DNA of 64,000 nucleotides from Nymphaea colorata (GCF_008831285.2 NC_045141.1:8545353-8609352), one strand, 5' to 3'; positions 21,715-38,234 are shown, numbered from the stretch's first letter. The notes: generated by a model from the sequence alone, not told the origin. Made by a program: numbers and translations.

Positions 21715-24460
21715 GTAAATGTTGCTTTTTGAATTAAAAAAATTGATTAAAGGGCCACATAACACATGAACAGTGATAGTTTATAGCTGGGATTTTTACA
21801 TCAAAGGGGTTGAAGGCATGGCTTCTAACCTCCTTGACCACCTCTCTCAAAAGGAACTACAGTAAATTATGAGAAATATAGATTGAAATGGAAGAAGATC
21901 AGTGGATCATCTCAACCAATTATTCATTATGTAAGGGTGGATCTCATCTATAATAACGAATCTTTCCCTAATAAGCTTTTGAGAAGGGAAAATGCATGGA
22001 TTGAAACATTTAAATAAAAATTCTCTCTCATTTGGAGACTAACTCAACCAGCCAGAAAAAGAGCAGTGGCAGTGGCCTTCTCGGAGCTGCGGCAGAGGTG
22101 GAGCCTGCTCAGGAAGAGCTTGCCGGTGGTGAGGTTTTTGTTGGAGGTGATGGTGTAGCTAGCATCCCACGATTCACCAGAAAGCTCGTTGGAGTGATGT
22201 GTGGGTTGCTGGAAGAGTGGCTCCTCTCACTGGGAGAGCTCCACCTGTGGGTGGTAGGGATGTTACCGTGGACTGATAGCTGTGGCAGTGGAATTCAGGC
22301 AATGGTCACCGGTTTCAAGTGGGGCACTGCCCCAACACAAATAGTTCAGAACAAGAAACGAGACAACATTAATGCAGGAATAAATGAACTTATTAACTAA
22401 GAGAGCGAAAGTAGAGGGTGCCATGTTGACATGGGATGACATGATGCTGATATGGTGCCAAGGTGGAACTTGTGGGGGCTGACTGGGCGCTAGGCTAGAG
22501 CCTGCACAAAGAAAGGCCAGCTTAAGGAGCTAGCACCGCATGGACTGGCTTGGGAAGTGCCTTGAGCAAGTGACTGGGAGAGGAGCACGGCCCTTGGTTT
22601 GGTTGGTCCAATAATGGCAACGTAGGTAGTCGATGGCAGAGAGTGTGTGTGTCCTAAGAAGCTAGCAGTTTGGGTCGAATCTCTGGTGACATGTTGCTAT
22701 AGTGTCTGGTCCACGGTGGCCAGCTCAGTCTGAGTCATCCTAGAAGCTGGGCTGATTGCCTAGGGCAGCAAATCAGCCCTCTACGTGATCAAATGTGGTA
22801 AAAAAAAAAAAGGATGAATTTGGATCAGCTGCATACCCATGCCATGTGGCAATCTCTGGGGTCTGCTAGTGGCATCCTTGGCCACTGGTTGGTCCTACAT
22901 GGCATTGGGCAGGTCGGCCTCTAGCTATTTATTGGCCAGGTTGCCCTTATGCACCCCAACTTCCCTCCCTAGTTAGCAAAGGGTGCCAAGGTGGAGGGCA
23001 TTAATAGTTCCACGCAGAATTTTGGGGTGATGTCAAGTCCACTATGGAGGACCCAGGAGGTCAACCTCTTGAGTGGCCCCATCTATGTCAAGCGGCCATA
23101 TAGGTGACGGTAAATTCTGAAATTCATGAGCACGTACATGCACAATCAGTGAACTCTAATATGATGTTGCCAAAGATGGAGAGTTAAAACCATGGGAGAA
23201 ACAAACATTTGCTTTCGATCAATGCTTAATTTGAAAGGGGTTGTATGGGATTCTAAATGTAAGTGAACATGAATAAATCACTCTCAATTCTAAGTCCTAA
23301 TGCACACAACACTATTAAATGGTTCTGAACCAAAGTACTCTACTTACAGGTTTGCATGAATCTATAGCAACTATTTGGATTGACATCTCGCATAGTGTTC
23401 AAAATCAAATTTTGCATATATGTACATTTATGCATTTGGATCTTGGGTTGGGATGTGGTTCTGAGATTCAGATCATGATATCCATAGAAGATTCTAGATG
23501 ATAGGTATGGGCATGGATCTAAGATTCAGATCAAGATCTAAATCCATATAAAGTTTCTACGAAATGGATCTTAAGAGATTTGGATTAGAATTCTAGATAA
23601 GAGATCTGCTTGACAATAGTTTGTAGATCTAAAAATGTTGATGTAAACATTGTAATTGATGCTTCGAATACCATAACGTCAAGTATATCTAGCATATAGA
23701 CTAAGTGCAAAATGATATTATTGCAGATGAAATTGTTGTTTTACGCTTGGTCATGGGTAAGAGATTTAAAATGAAATGAACTTTTACCCTTGGGTGAAGA
23801 TTTGGGCCATCTATTATGTGTTTGAAATGATTTCAAGTTGGAGCTTTGATGATTTAATAATGACAAACTTGATGACGTTAAGTATATATGACACATAATC
23901 CTAGGTTTATGTGGAAAATATGGATTAGAAAAAAATTCATTGGTTTACTCCTTTTGTAGATTTTGAACTCAAATAAGCATAAATCATGGATTTGACTTTG
24001 CTTAACGCTATAGGAATCAAGGAAAGCCATAAACTAATGTATGTGAGACATATGTCCTATGTTTGTGTTGAAGAATATGGCTTAAAAGAAAATGACTGTT
24101 GTGTCCCTATTCGTAATTCTGAAGCCCCGGGTGAGTTTGGCAAATCTGATTAGACCAGCCTATATGCCTATTTCTAGATTGGCTTTAGTTAAAATATTAC
24201 TAAAAAACCCTCCAACATTGTTCTAAAAATCAAATTTTCTAAAATTTACAAGCCGTGAATGTCATATATATAAAGAGAAACATAGAAGGTTTTCAAAAAT
24301 TAGGTTATGATTGTCATCTTCATTAGTTGAGTTGCGGGCCTTAGATCAGCCATTTACTGGTAAGGATATGTTGAAAGATCAGAAAGTTTTGCTCTGAGTT
24401 AACTGAATTAAGCTCGATAGATGTTTACAGAGTGTAGCAAGTATTATGAATGAGTTCCAG

Positions 24461-24930
24461 GACCTTCAATACTGAATTGAACTCAAATTGGGTATGAATA
24501 AACTCAAACCCTAAAACTAAGAAAAGATAGATTCATACATGATAAATACGATTTTGGCTCTATTAGGTTGAGGTCAAATTCAGCTTAAATCCAAAAAAAA
24601 AAAGAAAGGGAGAGAGAGAAAGAAAATGAGCTTTAGGACCTTCCAAACAAAAATGAACTCAGATGGCTTCATAAATGAACTCAAACCAAACTAAAAGAAG
24701 ATAGATGTATACATGATAAACATGATCCTAGCTCGGTTTCAGCTCACTCCACTAGGTTGAGCTGAAACGCCTTAAAAACAAAGAAGAGAGTGAAGTTTGG
24801 ACCTTTGGAACAAAATTGAACTCAAACCAAGATGAATAAACTCAAACCAAACTAGGGGAGGATAGATTTATAAATGATAAATATGATTCTAGTTTGGTTT
24901 GACCTAACTCAACTCGGTTGCTCTATAACT
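24461..24930. repeat. Degenerate tandem repeat, 3 units of ~165-175 bp
   Basis: Units start with GACCTT at 24461, 24637 and 24800 (periods 176 and 163 bp). Each contains in order ATTGAACTCAAA, AATAAACTCAAACC, a GATAGATTxATA(A/C)ATGATAAA block and a GGTT-GA-pyrimidine block. Purine-rich spacers (agaaagggagagag) separate the units. The units are diverged, so the array is old. No coding function is likely. Confidence 0.6.
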
Positions 24931-26579
24931 TAATTCGAACAATGCTAAATAGGGGAGAGAGTGGCCTAGTGGAAATCTGCAAATAACTTTAAAACCAAAA
25001 TGTGAGCTTGGTAACTCAAAGTAAGTAAAAAAAATAATTTTTTCCCACTAAAGCAAACCTATCCTGAATTTGGTTAGACTTAATGATATATTGTCGAGCT
25101 AAAAATTGTAGTTCTCAGTTCTGGTGAGCTGACTTATAGGGAAAGCTGACTTAAACTGGTAAAAATTGTTGGTGAGATGACTTTAACTACTCTTAGAGAC
25201 TTGTAGAGCTAAGAATTACCTGATTTATGTTTGTCTTAAATCATTACTAAGATTTCTAAGATTTTCTTACTTTAGGGATAAAATGGTCATTTGACAAGGT
25301 TGCGACAACTTAGGTGATCCTAGTCTAGGTATTAGATGTCTAAATAGGGTAAGTTTGACCCTGGTTTTCTATGGTTGGCTCCTACATTTGAAATCATTTT
25401 TTAAAAGCTCAGTTCAAAACCTCCATGTATGAGGTAAAATGGTCATTTGGGCATCGTGAAAATTTTGGAGAGTTAAAAATACTTCCTGAGGTGCTTTTGA
25501 GGTTCAATTTGCGGGCGTGCCAAATTTCACTAAAAGGTTACTCAATTTGCCTTTGGAAAACCACATTTTCTAAAATTGACTAAATTGTATTTGAACATGT
25601 AAATAGAAATGGTACGGGTATAGTGGGAAACAGAGATTTTGAGCTTGTGTAGGAGCACTAAGCACACTGGTACTCTCATTAAGTGACATTTTAATCAATC
25701 TGTGCGCTCAAATTGAAAATTGGTATTCCATATCTCTCAAAAATCAGTTCAAAAGTTACTATGACAATGTCTAGATAGGAACACTCCATGAGCGACTGAA
25801 AGTCAACAATGTGTGCTCAATCTAAAATAGAATCAGAGAATTGAAAGCAAGAATAGTCAGTTCATGCACTTAAGAATCTGATCGTAACTCAATTTGGTCT
25901 AAGTCACTGGAATCAGTGAAAAATGATGATCATACATGAGGAAATGGGAAAAACAATGTGTCATTTCTTAAAATGATTGTCCTAACACTAGAATTGAGAC
26001 TTCAAAAATGGAAATGGAGGTGGAGATAATATGCTTATGCTGAGGAGATCTTATCGTGGGTCTAGTCAAGTTTGCATGTGTTTTCATGACAACAAATGAA
26101 TGAAAAATGAGGGAATTAGTTATTTCTAGTTCATTTCTGACCACATGTAAGCTAATAAACTTGTTTGGGTGTTTCCATTGACTTATACAAATGGAAATAG
26201 CCCCAATTGCTTAGTAATACAATCTCAGGACTTCCATAGTTATTTGCAAAGCCAGAGAAAAAGGATAAGATGAGTTGATCGGGAGCAAAATGTTCATTTT
26301 CTATGTGATGATGACATGAGAGATATGGATACTGGAGTTAGATACCTATGATGTATGATTTGCTTTGGTGTAGTTCATGGCCCTTATATTTGAAATTCTT
26401 TTGGAAAAATCAGTTAAATATCCCATTTAAGAATGGTAACATAGTCATTTTTAACCAACTCTTAGCACAGTTTCGATCATGCTATAGAAAGGCTATAAAC
26501 TAGGATAATTGGTATAACTAAAGGCCTAATTAGACAACATCCAGAGAACCTGTAGTAGGTTCATTTGGGGTGATTCAAC

Positions 26580-27580
26580 AGATGGGAGGCATGATGATGC
26601 AGTGAGGTGGTTCTCCCTGTGCTTACCTTTAGAGGAGGATGGGGCTGGTTTGAAAGATTTGAGTAGCCTTAATAATGCTTGGATGATCTAGTTGTCACTC
26701 AAGGCCAAGTTAATGGACTCCTTATGGTGCTACTTGTGTTGACAGAAGTATTTGTGCAACCATAGCCTTTGGTTGCAGATTCGTAGAACTTATTCCACCT
26801 GGATCTGGAAGGGTCCCATGTGGGGATGGAAGGAAATTTCTCATCTTGTCTATTAGTAAGTGATTAATGTCTGATCAGAACAGTGTGGTTGGGGTCTGCT
26901 GTGCTACTTTTTTCAATGTTTGGAACCTCCAACATCTGTGAACTATAAGCAGAAGCTGGTTGGGGTGATTCACTCATAGAATTCTTCGAATGTGGAAGGT
27001 TTTTGGGTCTTTGGATTCCTTTAGCTATGAGAAGTGTTCGTTTGATAACAAATAGGGACACTTTGTTATGGTCTCATTCGGTTGTGAGTAGTCCGAAACT
27101 CTTAATTTAGTGTATATATATGAGCGCATTAAAGTGAAGATTGTGAGGCATGTGAGGGGAGCCATAGTATATAGAAACGAGTCAATGGAGTGCACAAAGT
27201 GGACATCGTATATTGCTCTGAAAGGCGGGACTCTCACCCATGATCGCATAGAAAATTTTGGAGTCCCCCTTGCAATCGGTGTTCTCTTTTTGAGAAGGAA
27301 GAGGAATTGATAGCCCATGTGTTCATTCATTGGTCTTTGGCAAGATCCATCAGGAAAGTCATCAGTTGCAAGTCTAATGTAATGGTGAAATTCAAACAGT
27401 CTTCGATAGTCCTTATGAGTCTTGGTGCTGGCGCATTAAATTTAGCTAGAAGGGGTTGGTGTTTATGCTTTCCAAAGGTTATCTGGAAGCTCTGGCTATG
27501 AAGGAATAAAAGAGTCCATGATGGGGACGTAGTGCAGAAATATGTCCAATGCTAACCTTTGTGGGAAGATTGTTAAACAA
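26580..27580 (+). pseudogene. LINE (non-LTR retrotransposon) 3' coding tail
   Basis: In changing plus-strand frames the sequence matches the end of plant LINE reverse transcriptase ORF2. A GLKDLSSLNNAWM block (about 26650) is followed by a W-x-W-K region (26790-26840). Then comes a zinc-binding RVT-associated segment (about 27210-27330) containing LTHDRIENFGVPLA and, in the next frame, EKEEELIAHVFIHWSLA. A final KVIWKLWLERNKRVHDG lies at about 27475-27530. LINEs encode the enzyme that copies their RNA at a nicked target site; only the C-terminal end survives. Several stops and frameshifts are present. A poly(A) tail and target duplication were not identified. Confidence 0.65.
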
Positions 27581-28460
27581 TTGATGATAAATGTGTGTTG
27601 GGGGTGGCGAGTAAGTAGGAGATTTTGGCTTGGTTGGATTCTGGCATTCATCATGATTCTTAGCCATCATTTGATGGTTTCAGTATGATCATACACTCTG
27701 CCTGCAGATGGATTGGAGACTCTCAGAAGGTAGGGTACTGGGTGAAAAAGGGTGGATGGATGCAGGGTTTTTGATTCTGGAGTTTGTTATGTACCAGTCA
27801 GACTATGTTAGGGTGCCAAGGAGATCTTAGTTGGAATTCTTTGTAGCCTACCATAATTTAATGGGGAAGTTGGCATTTCAGCGGCTCCCATAGGCTGGAG
27901 GAACACATGGTTTCACTGCATGAAAGAGGTTGATTAAGTGCCTCACGGATCTGGGGATCATGTTCTTTCAAGGAAGTTTTTTATTCTGGTGCAATGCAAT
28001 CCTGCGTTTGAGGTAGTGGAAGTCTCGCATCGCTGCATTGATTTGCATTCTTCTGTTGAATGGTTGACTCCTTAAAGGTGTCCGTGTTGGTTATTTTTTC
28101 TGTACATTCTTTTAATTTTGTTGAACCAATTGAGAGACTGCTCCTCCCAGCCATTTATTAAGCAAAGCAATTTTGAGCTCATATTTGAACCTAGGTTCCA
28201 TTTGATAGCTTCAAATATAAGGATCCGGAGTTGATTTTTAATACTTGGATCGTAGATCCAAGGATTTCAAAAACGCAGTTTCTAGTATGGGTGAACATGA
28301 GCTGAGTCGAGCCGAAGCTTGGTCAGCTTGAACTCTGCTTGCCTTCTATATTGCACAACTCGAGCTTGAATCAAGTTATATAATGTCAACTCGAGCTCTG
28401 CTCAATCAAGCGTGCCAGAGCTCGAGCTCATTTAACTAGTACATGAGCAGTTCAAGACTC
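27580..28460. other. Non-coding stretch upstream of LTR B
   Basis: The first part may be 3' untranslated sequence of the LINE remnant. Bases 28290-28430 hold a degenerate series of GAGCT/CTCGAG words (gagctcgagctc, aactcgagcttg), a pattern often seen at ends of plant DNA transposons, but without a matching second end. No gene is recognised. Confidence 0.45.
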
Positions 28461-31280
<2,820 letters not shown>

Positions 31281-31740
31281 TTCATTAGTAGGAGCTTTCA
31301 TTGGGGATGGCCGATTGGGGATTGCAGCTGATATCAGTTGGCTATGCTTTCCCAAGAATCTCGTGACTTAAAGATATGCATAAAAGTTGCCCGACACAAA
31401 GAAGAGAAAATGGAACGGAAATGGGCTCTCCAAGAGCAAGGCAAGAAGGTTTGACCCACATCTGACCAGACCGCCGGATGCCAGTAATGTTACCAAAGAA
31501 GAAGGAGGTACCACAGCCAACCCTAACAGCACTAGAAACAATACATTACCCATCAAGAGCGGGATGAGAGAATGCAAAGGGGTTGTGTTATCATTGTGAT
31601 GTCAAGTGGTTTCGTGGACAGAAGTGCAAAGCAATCAAGTTGTTCATAGTCATATATGACAAAGATGAAGAGTATAAAGTTGACAATCAGCTAGAGAGCA
31701 AGACAGCCAGGAGAAAGGCTGAACTATGAATCTCATGATG
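31281..31740 (+). pseudogene. Ty3/gypsy gag C-terminal part with zinc knuckle
   Basis: From 31281 one frame reads LVGAFIGDGRLGIAADI, matching the gag segment that in chromoviruses precedes the Lys-rich region. A short indel later the K/R-rich stretch follows. At 31586-31634 the frame reads CYHCDVKWFRGQKCK, the zinc-knuckle pattern, but with Gln where His is usual. Gag binds the genomic RNA through this domain. It is truncated at the N-terminus by the same deletion that removed the LTR B end, and frame changes break it. It precedes the protease in the normal gag-pro order. Confidence 0.65.
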
Positions 31741-31748
31741 ACAGCCAG

Positions 31749-32110
31749 GTGCTATGTCACACGATAGCTCATATAAGACATCCGGATCCCATGAAGGTGG
31801 TTGGATACATCAGTAACCATAAAGTATTAGCTCTCCTAGACACGGGATCAGCTACTAATTTCATAAGTCCAGGGACAACTCAATTGATAGGTGGTAAAAG
31901 TGAAGTGATATATTCTTTTGATGTCCAAACCGGTGATGGAACACGTCATACATGCAAGGATAGGGTTCTTCATATTCAAAATGTACCATTTATGATGGAC
32001 TTATGTATTCTGCCTATCCATGGAGTTGATGTAGTTTTGGAATGCAATGGTTCAGGACGTTGGGAAAAATCCAATGGGCTTTGCCACCAAGAGCATTATG
32101 TTCCCTAGGA
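31749..32110 (+). pseudogene. Ty3/gypsy aspartic protease fragment
   Basis: A 119-codon frame contains PMKVVGYISNHKVLALLDTG followed by SATNFIS, the retropepsin active site (Asp at 31839-31841 within D-T-G-S). At about 32040 a shift of frame continues the expected downstream segment (MQWFRTLGKIQWALP). The protease cleaves the gag-pol polyprotein. Immediately after, at about 32132, the sequence joins LTR C, so reverse transcriptase, RNase H and integrase are deleted. The G-Y-I-x-N-H-K-V-L-A-L-L-D-T-G style fits chromovirus-type elements. The active-site triad is intact but the ORF is not. Confidence 0.75.
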
Positions 32111-32131
32111 GAATAGCGAAGGACAAGTTCT

Positions 32132-35100
32132 CTTAACAGCTGTTGACACAAAGTCTGCAAAGACCATAACAGCACAAGGTCTGGGAGAAGGGTCAGACCA
32201 GATGGGCAGTAGTTCTTCCATGGGAAAGAACAACCACATCTGAAAAAGGCTCAAATGCCAGCAAATTGCAAAACTGTCCAAGACTGTTATGAAAAACCCT
32301 ATACAGTCATATTATATGCTCGAGGTGAGGCTAAGAGAGCAGTGGAAGCATGGGTGTGCTAATGCTAACACCGACCAAAAAACTGTTACTTGTTGAGAAG
32401 TTCATTGACAAAAGTGGGGGCCGACTTTGGCAAGCCCATGATAGAGACGTCAGGAAATTGGGTTCATGACAAATCCTATAGGGGTGACCAAGGACCTCCC
32501 ATATACCAAAAGTCTTACTAAGGTCCTTGCCAGGGAGTATGGTCCTCATCCAAGCTGGGTAGGTGAGGGTGGAGATGTGAACTATGTTAAGGCAGTTCCA
32601 ACAGACCGTGATGACTGTCAAAAGAGAGCTTGGGACAAGCTCCATTCAAGGGGGTGGACTTGATGTGCACCTACCTAGAGCACAGTCGAGTGTGGCCAGG
32701 AGGCTATTGAGGAGTAGGTGGGATACCAGCCGTATCGCAGTCATGGTCGGAAGCGGGGAGATGGCTAGTGGGCATCAGTTGAATCTATTGACTTTAGGCA
32801 TTGTGAGGTTTACCGAGAGTAGATACACGGAGGGCCTAGGCGTTTTGAGCAAAGTGAGGCTAATTCCATGTCGAGCAAAGCAGAGGCACTAATGTAGAGG
32901 GCAAGACTGAAGGGCCGATTGAGATAGGCAGTCCGGAGGTAGTGAGGTTAACCTTACTTCTGAGGAGACCGAAGCAAAGTGTTAGGCGCAAACCGGCGAG
33001 GGAGATTGCAGGAGGGCAGTGATATCTGTTGTGAGGTTAATCTGAAGACTAAAGAGAGATGCGACCTACAGATTGCAGTCGGTGACGAGAGCGAGGAGCA
33101 TACAATGGGTTGAAGCAAGGTTTGGTAGCTGAGTAGACCATGGAAGGGACTAGGTTCGATCAGGTCAGTGGTCAGTAGAGAAGGCAGAAGAGCAGAGGTT
33201 GCTCGTTCGGGCAGCAAAAAGAGTGGTCACTGTAAGAGACCAAGGAAGACTGGGGCAACCCAGAGTGTGTCCGGGTCAGGTTTAGTTGGCAAGAGCTCAG
33301 GCTAACTCGAGCGCGTCACGGCTGGGTTCAAGCCCAGACTGAGTCATTGTATTGTTTTGTTTTTGGATTTGATTGAGTCAGGTCTTTGTACTCGTATCAG
33401 TCCGAGACAACGGGTCAAACCCGAGACAATCCAGCGGCATATAAGCTGGAGACTGTGAAAAACTCGTAACTTTGGAAATTGAATCAATAAAAGAAATATT
33501 TTCCCTCGCGGCAAGAGAGTTTGAGTTGCTTAAGTGTGGCGCCAAAAGCTTGGCCAGCGAAGGAGACTTTGCTAGAGAAGAAGATCGCAACAGAACTAGA
33601 CAGCCGTAGGAAGCTACCGAACTGTAGACGTCGAATACAGTGTAGAGGTAGATCCGGTCACAACGCAAGTGCTCCCCAATCCTTGAGGCACTTAGAGGCT
33701 GGAATCGGAAGAAGGACCATTCGGTTGTGCAGCGGATCGTAGCTCATCCGAGGAATTGCTGAACTACATGTCGACAGCCGGAGGAACTTCTCAATCGGTA
33801 AGAAATCCTTCTCCATGGATATTCTACCGCAAGAACTTCCTGTTTACCCGATCAGAAGTGGAGAGGATGCTGACGTTCTGATCGATTTCAGTCCTCTCAT
33901 CTAATGAGAAGAATAGGTCGGTCTGATCTGACTGATATCGAAGGATTTGGAGATGCTGACGTGTTCAGAGAGAACGATCCCTGTTTCAGGCAGATCACCT
34001 AACGTCTGACTTAGATCGATTTCAATTCTTTTAAGAATCGATTTTTACTGTCGCAATCTTTGTCTAATTGTTGCGTATCCCTTGCATGAGCTACAGAGTG
34101 AAATAGTGAGGAATCGACTGACTGAAGATGAAGAAACAAAGGCTGAATTCCTGATCTAAAGATAGCGACGGCAATCTCTGAAAATCAGCACAATTCCAGC
34201 GATCAGAGGCTGATCTAATCCAGGAAATGGCTCAGAGGTCTTCGTAACTCTTGGGCGATCATTCTGGTGATGATTGGGAAGAATTCGAGCTGTTTTGGAC
34301 AGTTCGCCGGAGCTGATCGAAGCATGACAGTGGATCGCGGAATTAGGCGGCGCAGTTCTGAGTGACACCAAAACTTGGCCGATTTCAATCCTCAATGACT
34401 CAACTTTTGAAAGCTGCTTTCAAGCTGAATTTTTAGGCGTTCGTACATCAGAATCTCAGCTATCGCTGGTCCAATTTTTAGCTCAATCCGAGCTACGGTT
34501 GAATTTTGGTGAATTTTTTATGGTGATTGGCACCAGACGATGCCTGAGTCCTACGAAAGGCTGATTTCAGGCAAAACCAGATGCAACTTCAAGCTTCAGC
34601 AAGTCGCCTATTGGAAACGACTTTGGTGCTGATTTTTGGAGCGTCTAATCCTGCAGATCTTGGCTTCCTCCATATCAAATTTCATGATTTTTGGACCTCT
34701 GTACACAGAGTTATGATTTTTTAAAGGAACGCAAGTCTGGTTGCTGGTTCCACACCTGCATGAGGGATTCTCGCCCGTTTCCCCAAATTCTATTACAGAC
34801 TTGGGTGAAATCGATTCTCTGATGCATTCTCCATGACTTGAGCTTGATGATCTGTAGAATTATCTTCTGCTTGAGCTCTTGATTCCTTCGCAGAACCATA
34901 CTCTCTGCTGATAGCTGTGGCAGCGAGCTGTTGAATTAGTCGAGAAGCAGAAGCTGTTGGAGCTCGATCTTGTATCAAGAAGCTGTCTTCAAGAGGCGTG
35001 CATCGTCGCCCATTCGATGCCAACATCCCCCAAATTCGATTACAGATAGTAGGGGTTGATCTCATCTCCGGTGAAGCATCTCCACTCCTGCATTCATCTG

Positions 35101-35957
35101 AGATTTCTGATTGCATACAGTGACTGCTCCTATTTTTGGAAGTGCACATCACAGTCATAGCAGGCTGGTGGTGGACTTCATTGCAATCTACATCCATTTG
35201 AAGGGGAAGGGTGATCTTCAGCGCCAATCTGAAGATATTTTCCCCCAATTACATCACACAATTGGGGTTTCCTGCTATTCGGGTGACACACCTCCTCCAT
35301 TACTTTCTGTTCAGCTGTTTCTTACAAGAACAGTAAACTGCTAGTGTTGTCTTAAACACTAGGAGCCTGCGCATTAGAGATTGATCGCCATTGGAGGACT
35401 TGTAGCAGATTGAGCTGTGAAGCATTGCTGAATACCGAGGATATACTTGGCCTTCTTCCTCGGTGAGTGCTGGACTAGCTCCAGCAAGGTACATCCGAAA
35501 CCCCCTATAGCTGCGTGGGCGGGTGCATTTGATTTCCAGCCAACCTTCGGGTTCGCAGCCATTCGGGAATCCTCCAAAGCTCATCTAGCTGAGGACACAT
35601 ACCCAAGCTGTCGGATTGTCCTAGGGCCAGGGTGTGGAATGCTCGACCTAGGGATTGAATGTATGGTTTGGCATGGATGATGTGATTGTTGAGTGAGGGA
35701 GAGATCTTCTTGTATCGTTGACGCTTGTAAAGCCTCACATTCCCGTTCTTGATTTGTAGTATGTTGAAACTTGGGAGGGAACCACTACTTGTATATCAGT
35801 CCAAAGAAATATATTCAGTCGGGGTTGTGTCCGACTTGAGAATGAAATTTGGTAATCCCTATTCTTTTAACCTTAATCCTAATGTTAACCCCAATAGATC
35901 TTGAGAAGCGACTGCAACTTGGTCTCTTTTGAGCAGCTACAAGGGCAGGTCACATCA
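32132..35957 (+). repeat. LTR copy C, lacking its first ~43 bp
   Basis: Similarity to LTR A begins at A position about 16512 and continues to the CACATCA end at 35957, after which flanking DNA begins (GATGCCC) with no primer-binding site. This is the 3' LTR of the B-C element. TATA box at 33440 and GTAAG at 33798 are conserved. The first 1.6 kb contains many single-base deletions relative to A and B, spread along the sequence. The later part has far fewer. The U3 reading frame is shattered by these deletions. Confidence 0.8.
32200..33000 (+). pseudogene. Heavily frameshifted copy of U3 protein (LTR C)
   Basis: The counterpart of the 263-codon frame can be followed by short matching blocks in all three frames: KNCYLLRSSLTK-like, SLTKVLAREYGPHPSWVGEG (32509-32568), then KRAWDKLHS and GGGLDVHLPRAQSSVA in another frame (about 32650). 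One-base losses recur every 30-100 bp. It retains CAG before the equivalent ATG, where copy A has TAG. No product could be made. Confidence 0.7.
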
Positions 35958-38230
35958 GATGCCCAGCAAGCAAATTGATGAAAAATGATAGAACAGAAAC
36001 AAATAATAAGTAAAGCATCAAAGAATGGGGAAAATTTTTTGTACAATCCATACGAAAGTCTTTCAGTAGATCACAAAAACCAACTAGAAATAGCCTATAG
36101 AGGACATGCATTTTCTAGAGGTGAATTTTTTCTCCAAAAAATCATATCATTCTTCCCAGGATGTCTGGGACATAAATCTTATCGGGCTTCCAGCCAGTGA
36201 TCATAAAATCTGATGAAAGTTGCTGAACGAGAGCTCACTGCTGCACCCATTTGGCAGTTGTGGAATCAGCAGTCAACCATACAGCCCAAAGCAACAAATG
36301 CGCTGCAATCATGTAACATCAAAATATACATGAGACTTCTTTTTTCCAACAATTAAAAGGCTTACTACATTAAGCGAACTTGTCTTGGCACAAGAAATGC
36401 ATTCTATTCCACCAACATCCAGGAGCAAGAATGTATGAGCTGAAACAATGCACCCACAATGTAAACACTGGAATAAGAAACATTTTGTTAAGGAAAGAAA
36501 TTTTTTTCCAAAAACAACTTAGGGCTACAGTTTTTGACATAATGGAACCTGAATGTATCTAACTGCATTCCAAATAAGAGAATACAAGATGATGCTTGTG
36601 TTCTCAAGCATCACAACAGATATTAGTGCAATTCATCAAAAACTGTAGCCAGTTCCATTTGTAGGTTCTTCAACTTTCTACACTTTGATGCATGAGAAGT
36701 AGATCAGAGCATTTTCATATTTTTAACACAGGGAAACTAGAGTTGGTGTTTACATCCCAGTTTCTAACCTTTCCACACGTCTCACAGTTCCTCCACCAGC
36801 AGCATCAAAATAAAAATCTTCACAAAACCTTAACTCATCATATGCAGAACTACAAGTTCAAAAGAGAGTTATCAACATAATGTGGCAGAATATTGGTTAC
36901 TGCTTCCTAAGTGATTAAAAGAAAAGAAGAAAAAACCAAAAAAAGTTAACGCCATGGAGATAAAGTTTTCAAAGAGGTTCAAAGATGGACTATCAGTAAA
37001 GAAAATGATTCTGATGAAATTCTCTACAGAAAAAGCATCAAAAATAGGAAAAATATAATAGATCCACATGTAACATGAAATCCCCAAATGGTGTGATAAC
37101 TTGGTAATATCCAAATCTAGCAACAGCAAAGGAGCCCCATTCCTCTATGCATATGAAATTCTAGAAGATAGAATTCTTCTCTGGTGACCAATAGCTGCTA
37201 GTGATAGATAGCTCTTCACAATCACCACTACAACAGGCAAAGGTTCATTAGGGACAAGTATGACATCTAACCAACTCTCCAGCACTCGACAAAAAAGGGG
37301 GTAGCCGACCGATGCTCCATTCCATCAGAGGAAAAACAGCGTCCCACTTTACAGGCCAGATGCAAAATTAAAAAGGCCATCTGCATGCATTTAAACAAAT
37401 AAGAAAGCTTCATTCTTTACAAAATTTGCCTAGAACAGGGAAAAGGAACCACATTTTCTGCACACGACCGCTTCAATAACCAAGAAATGATCGACTTCTG
37501 CACCAAATGAAAAGAAAAGTGAAGGCTTCCACAGTAAGACGTATAGCTTTCCTTGTCAAATCTGCTCGAATGTGTGACACCCAGCACATCATCACCATGG
37601 GCGTACACTCCACACATACAGACTCCATAAAAATTTCACAGAAAGAAAAAGACAGATATCTATGTTTTTTTAAGTGGACGCCAATGTAATTCTACTGGAG
37701 AATATGAAAATAAATTGATTTGGGCATTCCTATGCAGATCCCAAGAGAATGGATAGGATAAAACTTCAGAGAGAAAAGTAGACATCGTCTTAAGGGAGCC
37801 TCGAATTCCGATATAATCTATGAATCTGTAGATATCAACACGTACATTTGTTTGGAAAATGTCGTGACGGGTCAAATCCAATATTAAATCTAGCCCTTCA
37901 AAAGTCCTAACAGTTTCAGAGTGACAACTTAGAGAAAACCATGTGATTCCAAAGGCGGTAAACTTGTCATTCTACCAAAAATTATTAATGAGAAAAAGCT
38001 TAAAAAAAATAAAATTCACATTTCTGGCGAATCAAGATCCTTTGTACCCGAGAAAATTTTATACACAGAAAATTCCAGCAACCATCAATTTAATTGTGCA
38101 TCCATCAACTTAATCATCCCAACGAGGATGTAAAAAACTGTTTCAAGAACGACAGAGATGTCTTCTTTACGCTGATCTCCAAGCCGGGCAACGACCAGAC
38201 AAAAAAAGAACGAAACAGAGGAAAAAGAAC
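35958..38230. other. Non-coding stretch, possible large intron
   Basis: No repeat array or transposon domain is recognised. If the exon candidate at 38235-38285 (minus) is real, its downstream intron would run into this stretch. I looked for a continuation of the zinc-region coding sequence on the minus strand and found none. Short frames present here have no motif. Confidence 0.45.
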
Positions 38231-38234
38231 ATAC

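Larger units (their letters stand above)
20700..26580. other. Non-coding interval between LTR A and the LINE tail
   Basis: No convincing gene is present. A 122-codon frame at 22032-22400 has no recognised motif and lies in a GC-richer patch (about 22030-23100). A (TA)n microsatellite lies at about 21676-21713. Bases 24461-24930 hold a short tandem repeat listed separately. If copies A and B-C came from one element its coding region should lie here, but no integrase, reverse transcriptase or RNase H motif is seen. The interval therefore looks like older host intergenic DNA or a replaced segment. Confidence 0.5.

Noticed and set aside
22032-22400. 122-codon Gly/Glu-rich frame
   Set aside because: No motif, no conserved context, and it lies in non-coding DNA between retroelement remnants.
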